A stretch of 58,172 nt of DNA from Mycobacterium sp. (GTDB taxonomy: Bacteria; Actinomycetota; Actinomycetes; Mycobacteriales; Mycobacteriaceae). Within the stretch, counting starts at the first letter, position 1; each line of letters begins with the position of its first letter. The stretch is taken from NCBI GenBank assembly GCA_026393245.1, contig JAPLAO010000165.1, positions 1-58,172 of the forward strand, written 5' to 3'. The position numbers and the translations under genes are program-made. The notes beneath the pieces were generated by a model. It made no database searches, had not been told where the DNA came from, and worked only from the letters and a program-made list of their open reading frames with translations. Positions 41,774 through 51,246 of the stretch are shown one piece after another.

Positions 41774-42457
41774 ATGTTCAAAACCGGACCACGTACGCGG
41801 AAGAACCTGTTCGTACTCGGAGCGTCCGCCCTCGTCCCGCTGTCGCTGATGTTCGCCGCCGGGGCCGGCGCCAATCCCGGATCCGAAGCCGAAGCGCCGG
41901 CCGGTGACGACGCACTGGTGTGCTGCACGGAGATGGCGGTCGCGCAGCAGCCGGAATTGAACCCCGAGGTCGCGCCGGATGCCCTGCCTGACGCTGATCT
42001 CGTCGCGGCAACGGACGCTCCGGAGGAAGCCGTCGTGGTTCCGGCATCGTATGCGGAGCGGAGTGCGGAAGCGCTGCCGGCGGGAGTTGTCTCCGAACGC
42101 GGTCTTCAGATCAAGACCATCCTGGTGGAGCGAAGCGTCAGCGCGGAGTTCCCGCAAATCCACACAATGATCGGTGTGCGGCCGGACTCCAAGCCATGGC
42201 ACCCCAACGGCCTGGCACTGGACATCATGATTCCCAATTCGGGTAGTGCCGAGGGCATTGCGCTCGGCGATTCGATCCTTGCGTACGCGATGCGCAACGC
42301 CGGTCGGTTCGGGGTGCAGGACGTGATCTGGCGCGGCACGTATTACACGCCCGGCGGTGGTGCGAGCGGTTCCGGTTATGGCCACTACGACCATGTGCAC
42401 ATCACCACCACCGGCGGCGGATATCCGTCCGGCGGCGAGGAATATCTAGCCGGCTGA
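41774..42457 (+). CDS. Secreted protein with ARB_07466-like (DD-peptidase fold) C-terminal domain
   Basis: 227 residues. A signal sequence (about 1-34, with VLGASALVPLSLMFAAGAGA) is followed by an acidic Pro/Ala linker and a C-terminal domain of about 110 residues: SERGLQIKTILVERSVSAEFPQIHTMIGVR, WHPNGLALDIMIPN and YGHYDHVHITTTGGG. The GLALDI and HYDHVHI pair fits the metal-binding D-Ala peptidase-like fold of the ARB_07466 C-terminal family, so a cell-wall hydrolase or binder is likely, unproven. TATGGT lies 6 nt before ATG 41774. It ends 3 nt from the convergent pap gene. Confidence 0.75.
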   Translation: MFKTGPRTRKNLFVLGASALVPLSLMFAAGAGANPGSEAEAPAGDDALVCCTEMAVAQQPELNPEVAPDALPDADLVAATDAPEEAVVVPASYAERSAEALPAGVVSERGLQIKTILVERSVSAEFPQIHTMIGVRPDSKPWHPNGLALDIMIPNSGSAEGIALGDSILAYAMRNAGRFGVQDVIWRGTYYTPGGGASGSGYGHYDHVHITTTGGGYPSGGEEYLAG

Positions 42458-42460
42458 GGT

Positions 42461-43945
42461 TTAGGTCTCCCGGAGCACCCGGGCCAGTCCGTCATTGACC
42501 GCCTTGAGCGTCGCGATCCGGGCATTCCGCTTGTCATTCGCGGCGATCACATGCCATTGGGCGGCATCTGAGGTGGTGCGCAGGATCATCTGGTCGACGG
42601 CCTTGACGTAGTCATCCCACCTCTCGCGGTTGCGGTAATCCTCGTCGGTGATCTTGTGCGCCTTGTAGGCCGTTTGTTCGCGGGCCTGGAAACGCGCGAG
42701 CTGTTCCTCCGGTGAGACGTGCAGCCAGAACTTCGCCACCAGATAGCCGCGCTCGACCAGTTGGCTTTCGAAGTCATTGATCTCGTCGTACGCGCGCTGC
42801 CACTCCGCGGGAGCGGCGAAGCCCTCCACCCGCTCCACCAGCACCCGGCCGTACCAGGTTCGGTCGAAGATCAGGAACCTGCCCGCCGGCGGCAGATCAC
42901 GCCAGAACCGCCAGAGATAGTGGTAGCGACGTTCCTCCTCGGTAGGCGCGGCCACCGGGATCACCCGGTAGTCACCCGCCTCCAGGGCACCGGTGATCCG
43001 CCGGATCACCCCGCCCTTGCCCGCGGCATCCCACCCCTCAAAGGCCAGTACGGTGCTCACCCCGCGATTACGGGCTTCGAGTGCAAGCCGGTGCAGACGG
43101 CGCTGTTGTTTAGCCAACTTCGCGCGGTAGTCCTCTTTGGACACTGTCTTAGCGAGGTCGACACCGGACAGCACATCAGCGGAGACGCCGATATCCCCGA
43201 ACACTGATTCGGCCAGTGACCATCCGGGTGAACGGGAGTCCTCGGCCAATCGGGCCTGTAGTGCAGCCAGAATTGTTCGGGCGACGGTGAGATCGCGATA
43301 CCGGGAGTCGGTGGATTCCACGATGGTCCAGGGCGCACCGGGTCCGCTGGTCTCGCGGAGAATGCGTTCGGCGATCGGCAGCACCGGACCGAGCGAGTCC
43401 AGGGCCGCCCAATCGCGCTGGTCCACCTGCCAGCCCGACTCGGGATGCTTCTCGGCTTCTTTGAGTTTCTTCTTCTGCACCTTCGCCGGTGTGTGCAGAA
43501 AGAACTTCAACAGCAGGGCGCCATCGGCAACCAGTGCGTGCTGCATCTGGGAGATGTGGCGCAACCAGACCGAGAAATCGGGTTCGTCGATCTCGCCCTC
43601 GGCCCGCAGACTGGCCGCCCGCATCAGGCCGCCGACGAAGAATGCGGCGCGGCCCTTGGGCGGCAGTGACCGCCATAACCGCCACAGTTGGGGCCGTTGT
43701 GATTCCTCGTCGGTGGTGTCGGCGAAGACCCGGGTGTCGGCGTAACGCGAGTCCATCCACTCGTTGAGTTGGTTGACCAACTCGTTGGCCGCCAGACGGT
43801 CGTCGCCGGCGATCCAGATGACCACGGGGAAGTTCGCCTTCAACAGGTCGTACTGGGCGTTGATCAGCCCGACCCGCAGATCGGGGATCGCCGCCTCGAA
43901 CTCGTCCTTGCCGATCTTGTTGCCGACCTCGGATACCTCGAGCAT
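42461..43945 (-). CDS. pap: Polyphosphate:AMP phosphotransferase (two-domain PPK2)
   Basis: Uses polyphosphate to phosphorylate AMP to ADP. 494 residues in two tandem PPK2 domains, as in Acinetobacter PAP. The C-terminal domain is complete: Walker A GWDAAGKGG at 304-312, WYGRVLVERVEGFA with lid arginines near 370. The N-terminal domain has lost its P-loop (IAGDDRLAANEL at 45-56), also typical of PAP. Next to glycogen phosphorylase on the same strand, suggesting joint use of reserve polymers. Confidence 0.9.
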   Translation of the reverse strand: MLEVSEVGNKIGKDEFEAAIPDLRVGLINAQYDLLKANFPVVIWIAGDDRLAANELVNQLNEWMDSRYADTRVFADTTDEESQRPQLWRLWRSLPPKGRAAFFVGGLMRAASLRAEGEIDEPDFSVWLRHISQMQHALVADGALLLKFFLHTPAKVQKKKLKEAEKHPESGWQVDQRDWAALDSLGPVLPIAERILRETSGPGAPWTIVESTDSRYRDLTVARTILAALQARLAEDSRSPGWSLAESVFGDIGVSADVLSGVDLAKTVSKEDYRAKLAKQQRRLHRLALEARNRGVSTVLAFEGWDAAGKGGVIRRITGALEAGDYRVIPVAAPTEEERRYHYLWRFWRDLPPAGRFLIFDRTWYGRVLVERVEGFAAPAEWQRAYDEINDFESQLVERGYLVAKFWLHVSPEEQLARFQAREQTAYKAHKITDEDYRNRERWDDYVKAVDQMILRTTSDAAQWHVIAANDKRNARIATLKAVNDGLARVLRET

Positions 43946-44061
43946 GTCCCGTCCCCTCCGTCGCGCACAGGTGCCTTGCTGTCCACGATCTCATCGCGGG
44001 GGCCCGGATGGGGCGGAATTCGGGTGGAGCAGCGGTGGTGGGGCGCGCGGCGATGGTGTGG

Positions 44062-46578
44062 CTAGTCCGCGATCGTGACGGGGCCGACGTTCCAGATCTC
44101 GTCGCAGTATTCGGCGATTGACCGGTCTGATGAGAACTTTCCGCTGCGGGCCGAGTTCAGGATCGACATGCGCGTCCAGGCCTCGGTGTCCTGCCAGGTT
44201 CTGCTGACCTCGTCCTGGCTGCGAATGTAGTCGGCGTAGTCGGCCAGCACCAGGAACGGATCATGTTCGGTCAGGTTGGAAACCAGGTCTGCGAACACCC
44301 CGGTGTCACCGCCGGAGAACCGGCCCTCGGCGATGGACGCCAGGGCGGCCGCCAATTCGCCGGAGATGTAGTCGCGTGGGCGGTAGCCCCCGTGCTTGAG
44401 ACGCTGGACCTCATCGACGGTGAGTCCGAAGAGGAAGAAGTTCTCCGCTCCGGCCTCCTCGCGCATCTCGACGTTGGCGCCGTCGAGTGTGCCGATCGTC
44501 AGGGCACCGTTCATCATGAACTTCATGTTGCCGGTGCCTGAGGCCTCCTTGCCGGCGGTGGAGATCTGCTCGGACAGATCCGCGGCCGGGTAGATCAACT
44601 GGCCGTTCTGCACGTTGAAGTTCGGGATGAACGCCACCTTGATCCGGCCGTTGACATCCGGATCAGAGTTGACCGTTTCTCCCACCGAGTTGATCAGCTT
44701 GATCATCAGCTTGGCGATGTGATAGCCGGGCGCAGCCTTGCCACCGAAAATGAATGCACGCGGGGCGATCTCGAGATTCGGGTTCTGCTTCAGCCGGTTG
44801 TAGAGGGTGACGATGTGCAACACGCTGAGGTGCTGCCGCTTGTATTCGTGAATCCGCTTGACCTGAACGTCGAACATCCAGTCCGGATTGAGGTCGATGC
44901 CGGTCTTGGCGGAAATGTAGTCCGACAGGCGCGCCTTGTTCTCCCGCTTGACCGCCCGCCAGCGCCGGCCGAATTCCGGGTCATCGGCGAGGGGTTCGAG
45001 CGCCCGCAGCTTGGGCAGGTCGACCATCCAGCCGCCGCCGATCGTCTCGTCGAGCAGTGTTCGCAGTCCGGGGTTGGACAGGCCGACGAAACGGCGCGGC
45101 GTCACACCGTTGGTCTTGTTGCTGAACCGCTCCGGCCACATCTCGTAGAAGTCTTTGAGGATGGTGGTCTTGACCAGTTCGGAGTGCATCGCGGCAACTC
45201 CATTGACGGCGTGACTACCGACGGTCGCCAGATGCGCCATCCGGATGTTCCTGGTGCCGTCCTCACCGATGATCGACATCCGCCGCACGCGCTCGTTGTC
45301 ACCGGGGAACCGGGCACGCACCTCGTCGAGGAAGTTCCGGTTGATCTCGTAGATGATTTCCAGGTGCCGCGGCAGGAACTGGGCGAACATCGACAGCGGC
45401 CAGGTCTCCAGCGCCTCGGGCAGCAACGTGTGGTTGGTGTAGGCCATCGTCGCGACCGTGATCCGCCAGGCGTTATCCCAGTCCAGTCCGCGTTCGTCGA
45501 TCAGCAGTCGCATCAACTCGGCGACGGCGATCGAGGGGTGGGTGTCGTTGAGTTGGACCGCGACCCGGTCTGGAAGCTCCTCGGCGGTCACGCCGGCGAA
45601 GTCCTCCATCAGGTGCAGGATGTCCTGCAGTGAGCAGGAGACGAAGAAGAACTGCTGCAGCAGCCGCAACTGCTTGCCGACTTCGGGCTCATCATTGGGG
45701 TAGAGCACCTTGGTGACCGTCTCGGAGGTCACCTCTTCCTCGACGGCGCGGTAGTAGTCCCCGGCATTGAAGGCGTCCAGGGCAAGTTCATTCATGGCGC
45801 GTGCGCTCCACAGCGTCAGGGTGTTGCAGGTGTTCACGCCGTAGCCCTGGATCGGGGTGCCGTAGTAGACGCCCTTGACCGAACGCTCAGGAATCCATCG
45901 CACCCGCTCGTGGCCGTGGGCATCCTGGAAGTGCTCGGTGTGACCGCCCCACATGACGCGATAATTCAAGTCAGGTTTGGCGATCTCCCACGGATTACCG
46001 TCAGCCAGCCAGTTATCGGTGGTCTCCACCTGCCAGCCGTCGTGGATCTCCTGGTCGAAAATGCCGAATTCGTAGCGGATGCCGTACCCGATCGCCGGAC
46101 GCTCGAGGGTGGCCAGGGATTCCAGGTAGCAGGCTGCCAGGCGGCCCAGGCCGCCGTTGCCCAGACCCGGCTCCTCCTCGCAGGCCAGCACGGTGTCGAA
46201 ATCCTGGCCCAGCGCGGCCAGTGCGGCCCGCGCCTCGGCCTCGATATCCAGGTTGAGCAGGTTATTGCCCAGGTGGGGTCCCAGCAGGAACTCCGCCGAC
46301 AGATAGCAGGCCACCTTGCGGGACAGGTCAAGATAGGTCTGTGTGGTCCGGTTCCACCGCTGCTGCATGCGATCGCGTACGGCCAGTGCCAGGGCGCGGT
46401 AAAAATGCTTCGGCTCGAGTAGGGCGGACGGGCGTCCCAGCGAGTAGCGCAGGTGGTCCTCAATCGCGTGGCGGAGCCCGTCGGCCGTCATCGATGTACG
46501 GACGTCCTCGCTGCCGCCGCTCGTCGTCGACGCACCGTTGGCCGGTGCTTTCGGCTGGGTGTGAATGATGTCGGTCAT
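44062..46578 (-). CDS. glgP: Glycogen (maltodextrin) phosphorylase
   Basis: PLP-dependent GT35 enzyme that releases glucose-1-phosphate from glycogen. 838 residues, normal length. Lys686 in SGTGNMKFMMNGALTIGTLDGANVE is the PLP Schiff-base residue; the N-terminal domain has GNGGLGRLAACYLESLATL near 141-160, and RVMWGGHTEHF and NDTHPSIAVAEL near 343 are typical. ATG 46578 has GGAAGAG 7-13 nt upstream. The gene upstream on the minus strand ends 184 nt before. Confidence 0.95.
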   Translation of the reverse strand: MTDIIHTQPKAPANGASTTSGGSEDVRTSMTADGLRHAIEDHLRYSLGRPSALLEPKHFYRALALAVRDRMQQRWNRTTQTYLDLSRKVACYLSAEFLLGPHLGNNLLNLDIEAEARAALAALGQDFDTVLACEEEPGLGNGGLGRLAACYLESLATLERPAIGYGIRYEFGIFDQEIHDGWQVETTDNWLADGNPWEIAKPDLNYRVMWGGHTEHFQDAHGHERVRWIPERSVKGVYYGTPIQGYGVNTCNTLTLWSARAMNELALDAFNAGDYYRAVEEEVTSETVTKVLYPNDEPEVGKQLRLLQQFFFVSCSLQDILHLMEDFAGVTAEELPDRVAVQLNDTHPSIAVAELMRLLIDERGLDWDNAWRITVATMAYTNHTLLPEALETWPLSMFAQFLPRHLEIIYEINRNFLDEVRARFPGDNERVRRMSIIGEDGTRNIRMAHLATVGSHAVNGVAAMHSELVKTTILKDFYEMWPERFSNKTNGVTPRRFVGLSNPGLRTLLDETIGGGWMVDLPKLRALEPLADDPEFGRRWRAVKRENKARLSDYISAKTGIDLNPDWMFDVQVKRIHEYKRQHLSVLHIVTLYNRLKQNPNLEIAPRAFIFGGKAAPGYHIAKLMIKLINSVGETVNSDPDVNGRIKVAFIPNFNVQNGQLIYPAADLSEQISTAGKEASGTGNMKFMMNGALTIGTLDGANVEMREEAGAENFFLFGLTVDEVQRLKHGGYRPRDYISGELAAALASIAEGRFSGGDTGVFADLVSNLTEHDPFLVLADYADYIRSQDEVSRTWQDTEAWTRMSILNSARSGKFSSDRSIAEYCDEIWNVGPVTIAD

Positions 46579-46738
46579 GTGTGCGCTCTTCCCCGTGTGG
46601 CCGTCTACTTCCTCGGAGTATCACACCGGGGGGTGCTGCCCACCTCCCGTTCCGGCAACGCAGGGGTGAACAGCAGGCAGCCTCAACCTAAATCGACGGT
46701 CTCGACGTCTCCGCCGGGCTGCCGTCCACCCCGGCAAG

Positions 46739-46754
46739 GGCGGCGATAGCCGCC
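46739..46754 (-). terminator. Tetraloop hairpin after the DUF1023 hydrolase gene
   Basis: GGCGGC-GATA-GCCGCC, a perfect 6-bp stem, 8 nt beyond the hydrolase stop codon and before the glgP promoter region; no U-run. Confidence 0.5.
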
Positions 46755-46761
46755 GCCACCC

Positions 46762-48516
46762 TCAGCGGCCTGCCACCTCCGGTGGCACGTGGTGGTGCCC
46801 GGTCGTCGCGGGCCGCAACAGTTCCGGATCCAGCAGCGGGATGCTCCAGTCCGGCAGTCCCAATCGGGCCGCAAACGGTCCCAGGACGGCGTCGCGGTGC
46901 GGCGCCGTCATCCCGTGCGCCTGCAGTGCGCCTCCTTGGCCGGAAGTGACGTCAGCGATGCTGTAGAGCGACTCTGATCCCGATTCGAAGTAGTCCTCGT
47001 GATCGCTCCAGGACTGCCACGTCCAACCGGGTACTTCGGCTTTGAATCTGGTGGACCCGAACCCGTCGGCCGCCGGGTCGGCACCCAGTCCGATTGGCTC
47101 AATCGGTAACACCGGTGCGTGTTGCGGCATCCCGGCAATGTTGGTGACGGGATCGGTCGCGGCGGATCCGACGTAGACGTGACCGCCGTCGGGAAGGTGG
47201 AAGTCCGAGGCGGTCCGTGCCATGTCGGTTCCTGGTGATCCAACCAGGACGATGTCGTCGGCGCGCATCCCGTGACCGGCCGCTGCGTCGGCCACCGTGG
47301 TGCTGCCGTACGAATGGCCTACCACCGTCACGTGCGAGGAGCCGCCGCGGTGAGTCGTGTTGAGTGCGTTGACATCTGCAGCGAGTAGAGCACCGCCTTT
47401 GCGCGCGAGAGTGGTCTGGGCGACTCGTGGATCGACGATCGAATCCGGCGCGTCGTACCCCATCCATGCCAGCACGGAGACCTCCTGGCCAGCCTCGGCG
47501 GCAGCCCGGGTCTCGGTGTAGAGGTTTGCGATTTCGTTGCTGGACAACCATCCGCCGGCGACGCTGTTTGTCGCGCCGGGAACCAGCACCGCGGTGTCCT
47601 CGGCCGTGTCCGGGTTGCCGATCGCGATCGCCGCGCGTCCCTGGCCCCGAAATTCGACGGGTTTGTAGACCATCAGCAGTACCTCCGCGCCGGACAGCGA
47701 TTGGTTGTAGGCAATGCTTTGCTTGATCAATCCGGCATTGGTGTACCGAATGACGTCGGTCGAGTTCAGGCCGAACCTTTCCGGTGCTGCCATGACCTCG
47801 GCGGCCGACACCCCGTTGTCTTCTGCGACGCGATCGATCCTGTCGAGATCGTGATGCAGAACCCTCAGATTCGCGGTACTGCGATCGGCCACCGGGATAC
47901 CTCCGCAGTTACCGATGTCCTCCGGATTACGCTCCAGGAGTTCAGCCTTGGCCATCTGATTCAGCGATTCCCACCATGCCTTCCGGTCGTCCGGCGGTAC
48001 AGGACCGGCCGGAGACAACGGAATTGCTGAGTGGTAGTCGGCTAGCGAGATGGCCTCGGCCAACTCGCTGTCGATCTCGTTGGCTTGCGCAACGATCTCG
48101 TCAAGCCGAGCGGCTAGCGGATCAGATTCGATGTCGAATTGTGCTGTGGTACTGCGGAATTCGGTGTCTGGAATAACGGTGCCGGTGACGCGATCGATCC
48201 TCAGATCAGCGCTCCGGGCATCTTCGTCGAGGAGGCGTAATCGCGACTTCAGTTGGTCGATGGCGTCCGCGGCACGGTCAGCGGCGCGGGCTATCGTGCG
48301 GGCCTGTTCGGCGTGGCCATCGAGTGCCTGCCTGGTCAGTTCGATGGCGTCACCGGCCGCTCTGGCGGCTATCCCACTCCATCCCGGAATCGCAGGTAGC
48401 CGTGTCAGTGCCGCCGAGACTGCCTCGGCTGATTCGGCCCGGGCGGTCGCGGCGACCGACACCATTCGGACGTCCGCGGGATCCCAACGGTCGATATCGG
48501 CCGGGCCGAGGCTCAC
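46762..48516 (-). CDS. DUF1023 alpha/beta hydrolase with type VII secretion-like helical N-terminus
   Basis: 584 residues from GTG 48516. Residues 1-240 are alpha-helical and Ala/Asp-rich (TRQALDGHAEQARTIARAADRAADAI), like the helical-bundle heads of mycobacterial ESX substrates. Residues 300-560 are a DUF1023 alpha/beta hydrolase with nucleophile Ser402 in VVGHSYGSTT; His and Asp candidates are in SDHEDYF and QAHGMTAPHRD. It overlaps the small EspC-like gene as GTGA. The architecture matches the M. tuberculosis pair Rv2078-Rv2079. It is likely an exported lipase/esterase-type effector; no signal peptide is present. The substrate is unknown. Confidence 0.78.
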   Translation of the reverse strand: MSLGPADIDRWDPADVRMVSVAATARAESAEAVSAALTRLPAIPGWSGIAARAAGDAIELTRQALDGHAEQARTIARAADRAADAIDQLKSRLRLLDEDARSADLRIDRVTGTVIPDTEFRSTTAQFDIESDPLAARLDEIVAQANEIDSELAEAISLADYHSAIPLSPAGPVPPDDRKAWWESLNQMAKAELLERNPEDIGNCGGIPVADRSTANLRVLHHDLDRIDRVAEDNGVSAAEVMAAPERFGLNSTDVIRYTNAGLIKQSIAYNQSLSGAEVLLMVYKPVEFRGQGRAAIAIGNPDTAEDTAVLVPGATNSVAGGWLSSNEIANLYTETRAAAEAGQEVSVLAWMGYDAPDSIVDPRVAQTTLARKGGALLAADVNALNTTHRGGSSHVTVVGHSYGSTTVADAAAGHGMRADDIVLVGSPGTDMARTASDFHLPDGGHVYVGSAATDPVTNIAGMPQHAPVLPIEPIGLGADPAADGFGSTRFKAEVPGWTWQSWSDHEDYFESGSESLYSIADVTSGQGGALQAHGMTAPHRDAVLGPFAARLGLPDWSIPLLDPELLRPATTGHHHVPPEVAGR

Positions 48517-48830
48517 CCCGCACCACCCGCACCATTCGCCTGCGCCGTCGCCCCTGCGCTGCGGAGTTCCATCTCGGCGAATGCCATACCGGTAATCCGG
48601 AGTGCCGCACCGTGCTCGCAGACCCGGGTGGCCAGGTCCCGAGTCGCGGTGGTCCACGTGGCGGCGGTGGCCGACAGCGCCGCAGCAGACCGACCCACCC
48701 ACCCGGTCGACGCGGAGTCCACCGCCGAATCGACGCGGGCGTGGTTGGCCAGGAGGTCGTGGGCCTGATCATCCGCGAGTGCCCCGGAGACGATCAGCAG
48801 CTCCGCGGCGACGTTCAACGGCTCAGGCAC
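48513..48830 (-). CDS. EspC/WXG100-like small protein (type VII secretion partner)
   Basis: 105 residues, helix-turn-helix in outline: an N-terminal LNVAAELLIVSGALADDQAHDLLANH helix, the turn GWVG (W44-x-G46), then a second helix RSAAALSATAATWTTATRDLATRVCEHGAALRIT and FAEME in place of the YxxxD/E secretion signal. The size and W-x-G turn fit WXG100/EspC-type ESX substrates (PF10824-like). GTG 48830 is chosen because GGAAGG lies 7 nt upstream; longer frames to 49346 run into mmpL antisense. A TAGCTT -10 and TTGCGG -35, 16 nt apart, lie upstream. It probably pairs with the DUF1023 protein for export. Confidence 0.65.
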   Translation of the reverse strand: MPEPLNVAAELLIVSGALADDQAHDLLANHARVDSAVDSASTGWVGRSAAALSATAATWTTATRDLATRVCEHGAALRITGMAFAEMELRSAGATAQANGAGGAG

Positions 48831-48960
48831 CAGCAGACCTTCCGGCGGTTGCAGCAAACGGATGGGCGTGAAAGCTACCAGCGGCGCAGCGCACCGCAAG
48901 TCACCCTTGGGCCTGGGACGGACCTCGGCTGCCGTCGACTCGGCGTGACAGACTGATGGA

Positions 48961-51246
48961 ATGCTTGACCGCATCGCTCGGCTGGCTATTTCCGCGCCGC
49001 GTCGGGTCGTCATCGTCGCGGTGCTGCTGATGGTCGCTATCGGCGCATTTGGAATCCCGGTGGCCCAACACCTCTCCCCGAGTGGCTTCCAGGATCCGAG
49101 TGCGGAGTCGTCGCGTGCGGCTGACTTGCTCACTGAGAAATTCGGCCAGGGCGATGTGTCACTGGTGATCGTCATTACCGCGCCCGACCGTTTCGACAGT
49201 CCACAGGCACGGTCGGTGGCCGGCGCGGCTATCGACAAGCTCACCCGGTCCGGCCATGTCGCAACCATCACCTCAGCGTGGACGGCGCCAGCTCCGGCGG
49301 CCTCCGCTCTGGTCAGTGTCGACAAGAAATCCGGACTCATCGTCACCGGTGTGGTCGGTCCCGAAAGTAAGCTGCAGTCCTACACCAGGGAACTCGCCGA
49401 CGCGATAGTCGGGGAGCGCGACGGCATCGTTGTTCGCGCCGGGGGTGCGGCGATGGTGAATCTGCAAGTCACCGAGCAGTCCAAGCGCGATCTGCTGCTG
49501 TTGGAGGCGATCGTCGTCCCGCTCAGCTTCCTGGTGCTGATCTGGGTCTTCGGCGGATTGTTCGCCGCGGCCCTGCCGGTTTTTGTCGGCGTGATGGCGA
49601 TCCTGGGATCGCTGGCCGTGCTGCGGACCGTCACCTTCGTCACCGAGGTGTCGATCTTCGCGTTGAATCTCACCACCGCAATGGGTTTGGCATTGGCCAT
49701 CGACTACACACTGCTGATGATCAGTCGCTACCGCGACGAGTTGGCCGACGGGCGCAGCCGCGATGAGGCCGTCGTCGCCACGATGGCGACCGCCGGCCGC
49801 ACCGTGCTGTTCTCAGCGGTCATCGTGGCGCTGTCGATGGCGGTGATGGTGATCTTCCCGATGAACTTCCTGCGCTCGTTCGGCTACGCGGGTGTCGCGA
49901 CTGTCGCGTTTGCCGCGCTGTCGGCAATCATAATCACGCCGGCTGCCCTGATGATGCTCGGCGACAGGGTCGATGCGCTGGACGTTCGGCGAGCAGTGCG
50001 CCGAATGCTCGGTCGGCCGGCACCTGCTCCACTGCCTATCCAGCAGCAGTTCTGGTATCGCGCAGGTAAATTCGTCATGCGTCACGCTGTTCCTATCGCC
50101 CTGGCCGTGGTCCTGTTGCTGGTATTCCTCGGTGCCCCGTTCCTCGGGGTGCGGCCCGGTTTCCCGGACGATCGAGTGCTACCGAAATCGGCTTCGGCCC
50201 ACCAGGTGGGTGACTTCTTGCGAGCAGATTTCGCCATCGACTCCGACTCCGAGGTCCCGATTCTCATCGTCGACTCGACCGGTCTGGACCGTGCCGCAGT
50301 AGACCGTTATGCCGCCGATCTGTCCCGGGTTCCTGATGTGAACTCGGTGTCGGCGCCGAGTGGCACCTTTGTGGCAGGTGCGCTCAATGGTCCACCACTG
50401 GCTGCCACCGGCGAGGCTGCCGGCAGCACCCTGCTGACCGTGGGCAGTTCGGTACCGCTGTTCTCGCAGGCCTCCGAAACCCAACTCAGCCGTATGCACG
50501 CGGTACCTGCGCCGGGCGGCCGTACCGCCGAGTTCGGCGGACTGGCACAGACCAACCGCGACAGCGTCGACGCCATCACCTCCAGGCTGCCCTTGGTGCT
50601 GGGCCTGATCGCCGCCATCATGCTGGTGTTGCTGTTCCTGCTCACCGGCAGTGTGGTGATCCCGATCAAGGCGTTGGTTCTCAACCTGCTCTCGCTGTCG
50701 GCGGCGTTCGGTGCAACCGTATGGATCTTTCAGGACGGCAACCTCGGCGGCCTCGGCACTACCACCACCGGAACACTGGTGGCCAATATGCCGGTGCTGT
50801 TGTTCTGCGTCGCGTTCGGGCTGTCGATGGACTACGAGGTTTTTCTGGTGTCCCGGATTCGGGAGTTCTGGTTGGCGTCACCACAGACGTCAGCCGACAA
50901 TGACGAAAGTGTGGCGTTGGGCTTGGCCCACACCGGTCGTGTTATCACCGCCGCTGCTCTGATCATGGCCATCTCCTTCGCGGCTTTGATCGCCGCCCAG
51001 GTAGCGGTGATGCGATTGTTCGGCACCGGCTTGACGCTGGCGATCCTGGTTGACGCCACCCTGGTTCGGCTGGTGCTGGTTCCGGCGTTCATGCATGTGT
51101 TGGGCAAGTGGAACTGGTGGGCGCCCGGACCGCTGGTGAAGTTGCATGGGCTGCTCGGAATCAGCGAGGGCGCTGCCACCGTTGGTCGGCACCGGATGGA
51201 TCGGGCTACTCAGCGCCGCAATCGGCTTGCGTCCAAGAATTCTTAG
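48961..51246 (+). CDS. MmpL-family RND transporter
   Basis: Proton-driven membrane exporter of lipids or other hydrophobic compounds. 761 residues in two RND halves, each with one membrane helix, an extracytoplasmic domain and a five-helix bundle. The proton-relay Asp-Tyr pairs are present at 248-249 (LALAIDYTLLMISRYRDEL) and 624-625 (GLSMDYEVFLVSRIREFW). It lacks the extra C-terminal domain of MmpL3. It is divergent from the EspC-like gene by 130 nt, and its TAG overlaps the convergent methyltransferase stop. No MmpS partner is nearby. It could export the polyketide made next door, which is inference. Confidence 0.9.
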   Translation: MLDRIARLAISAPRRVVIVAVLLMVAIGAFGIPVAQHLSPSGFQDPSAESSRAADLLTEKFGQGDVSLVIVITAPDRFDSPQARSVAGAAIDKLTRSGHVATITSAWTAPAPAASALVSVDKKSGLIVTGVVGPESKLQSYTRELADAIVGERDGIVVRAGGAAMVNLQVTEQSKRDLLLLEAIVVPLSFLVLIWVFGGLFAAALPVFVGVMAILGSLAVLRTVTFVTEVSIFALNLTTAMGLALAIDYTLLMISRYRDELADGRSRDEAVVATMATAGRTVLFSAVIVALSMAVMVIFPMNFLRSFGYAGVATVAFAALSAIIITPAALMMLGDRVDALDVRRAVRRMLGRPAPAPLPIQQQFWYRAGKFVMRHAVPIALAVVLLLVFLGAPFLGVRPGFPDDRVLPKSASAHQVGDFLRADFAIDSDSEVPILIVDSTGLDRAAVDRYAADLSRVPDVNSVSAPSGTFVAGALNGPPLAATGEAAGSTLLTVGSSVPLFSQASETQLSRMHAVPAPGGRTAEFGGLAQTNRDSVDAITSRLPLVLGLIAAIMLVLLFLLTGSVVIPIKALVLNLLSLSAAFGATVWIFQDGNLGGLGTTTTGTLVANMPVLLFCVAFGLSMDYEVFLVSRIREFWLASPQTSADNDESVALGLAHTGRVITAAALIMAISFAALIAAQVAVMRLFGTGLTLAILVDATLVRLVLVPAFMHVLGKWNWWAPGPLVKLHGLLGISEGAATVGRHRMDRATQRRNRLASKNS

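Noticed and set aside
41575..42457. Prophage or integrative element at tRNA-Ala
   Set aside because: No integrase, no att-like duplicate of the tRNA 3' end and no phage structural genes; the secreted peptidase-like protein is a normal mycobacterial type.
48831..49346. Long N-terminal extension of the EspC-like gene
   Set aside because: It runs antisense through the start of mmpL; a ribosome binding site and promoter fit GTG 48830 instead.
51243..51246. Overlapping stop codons of mmpL and the convergent methyltransferase
   Set aside because: Four-base convergent overlaps are common in compact genomes and need no special explanation.
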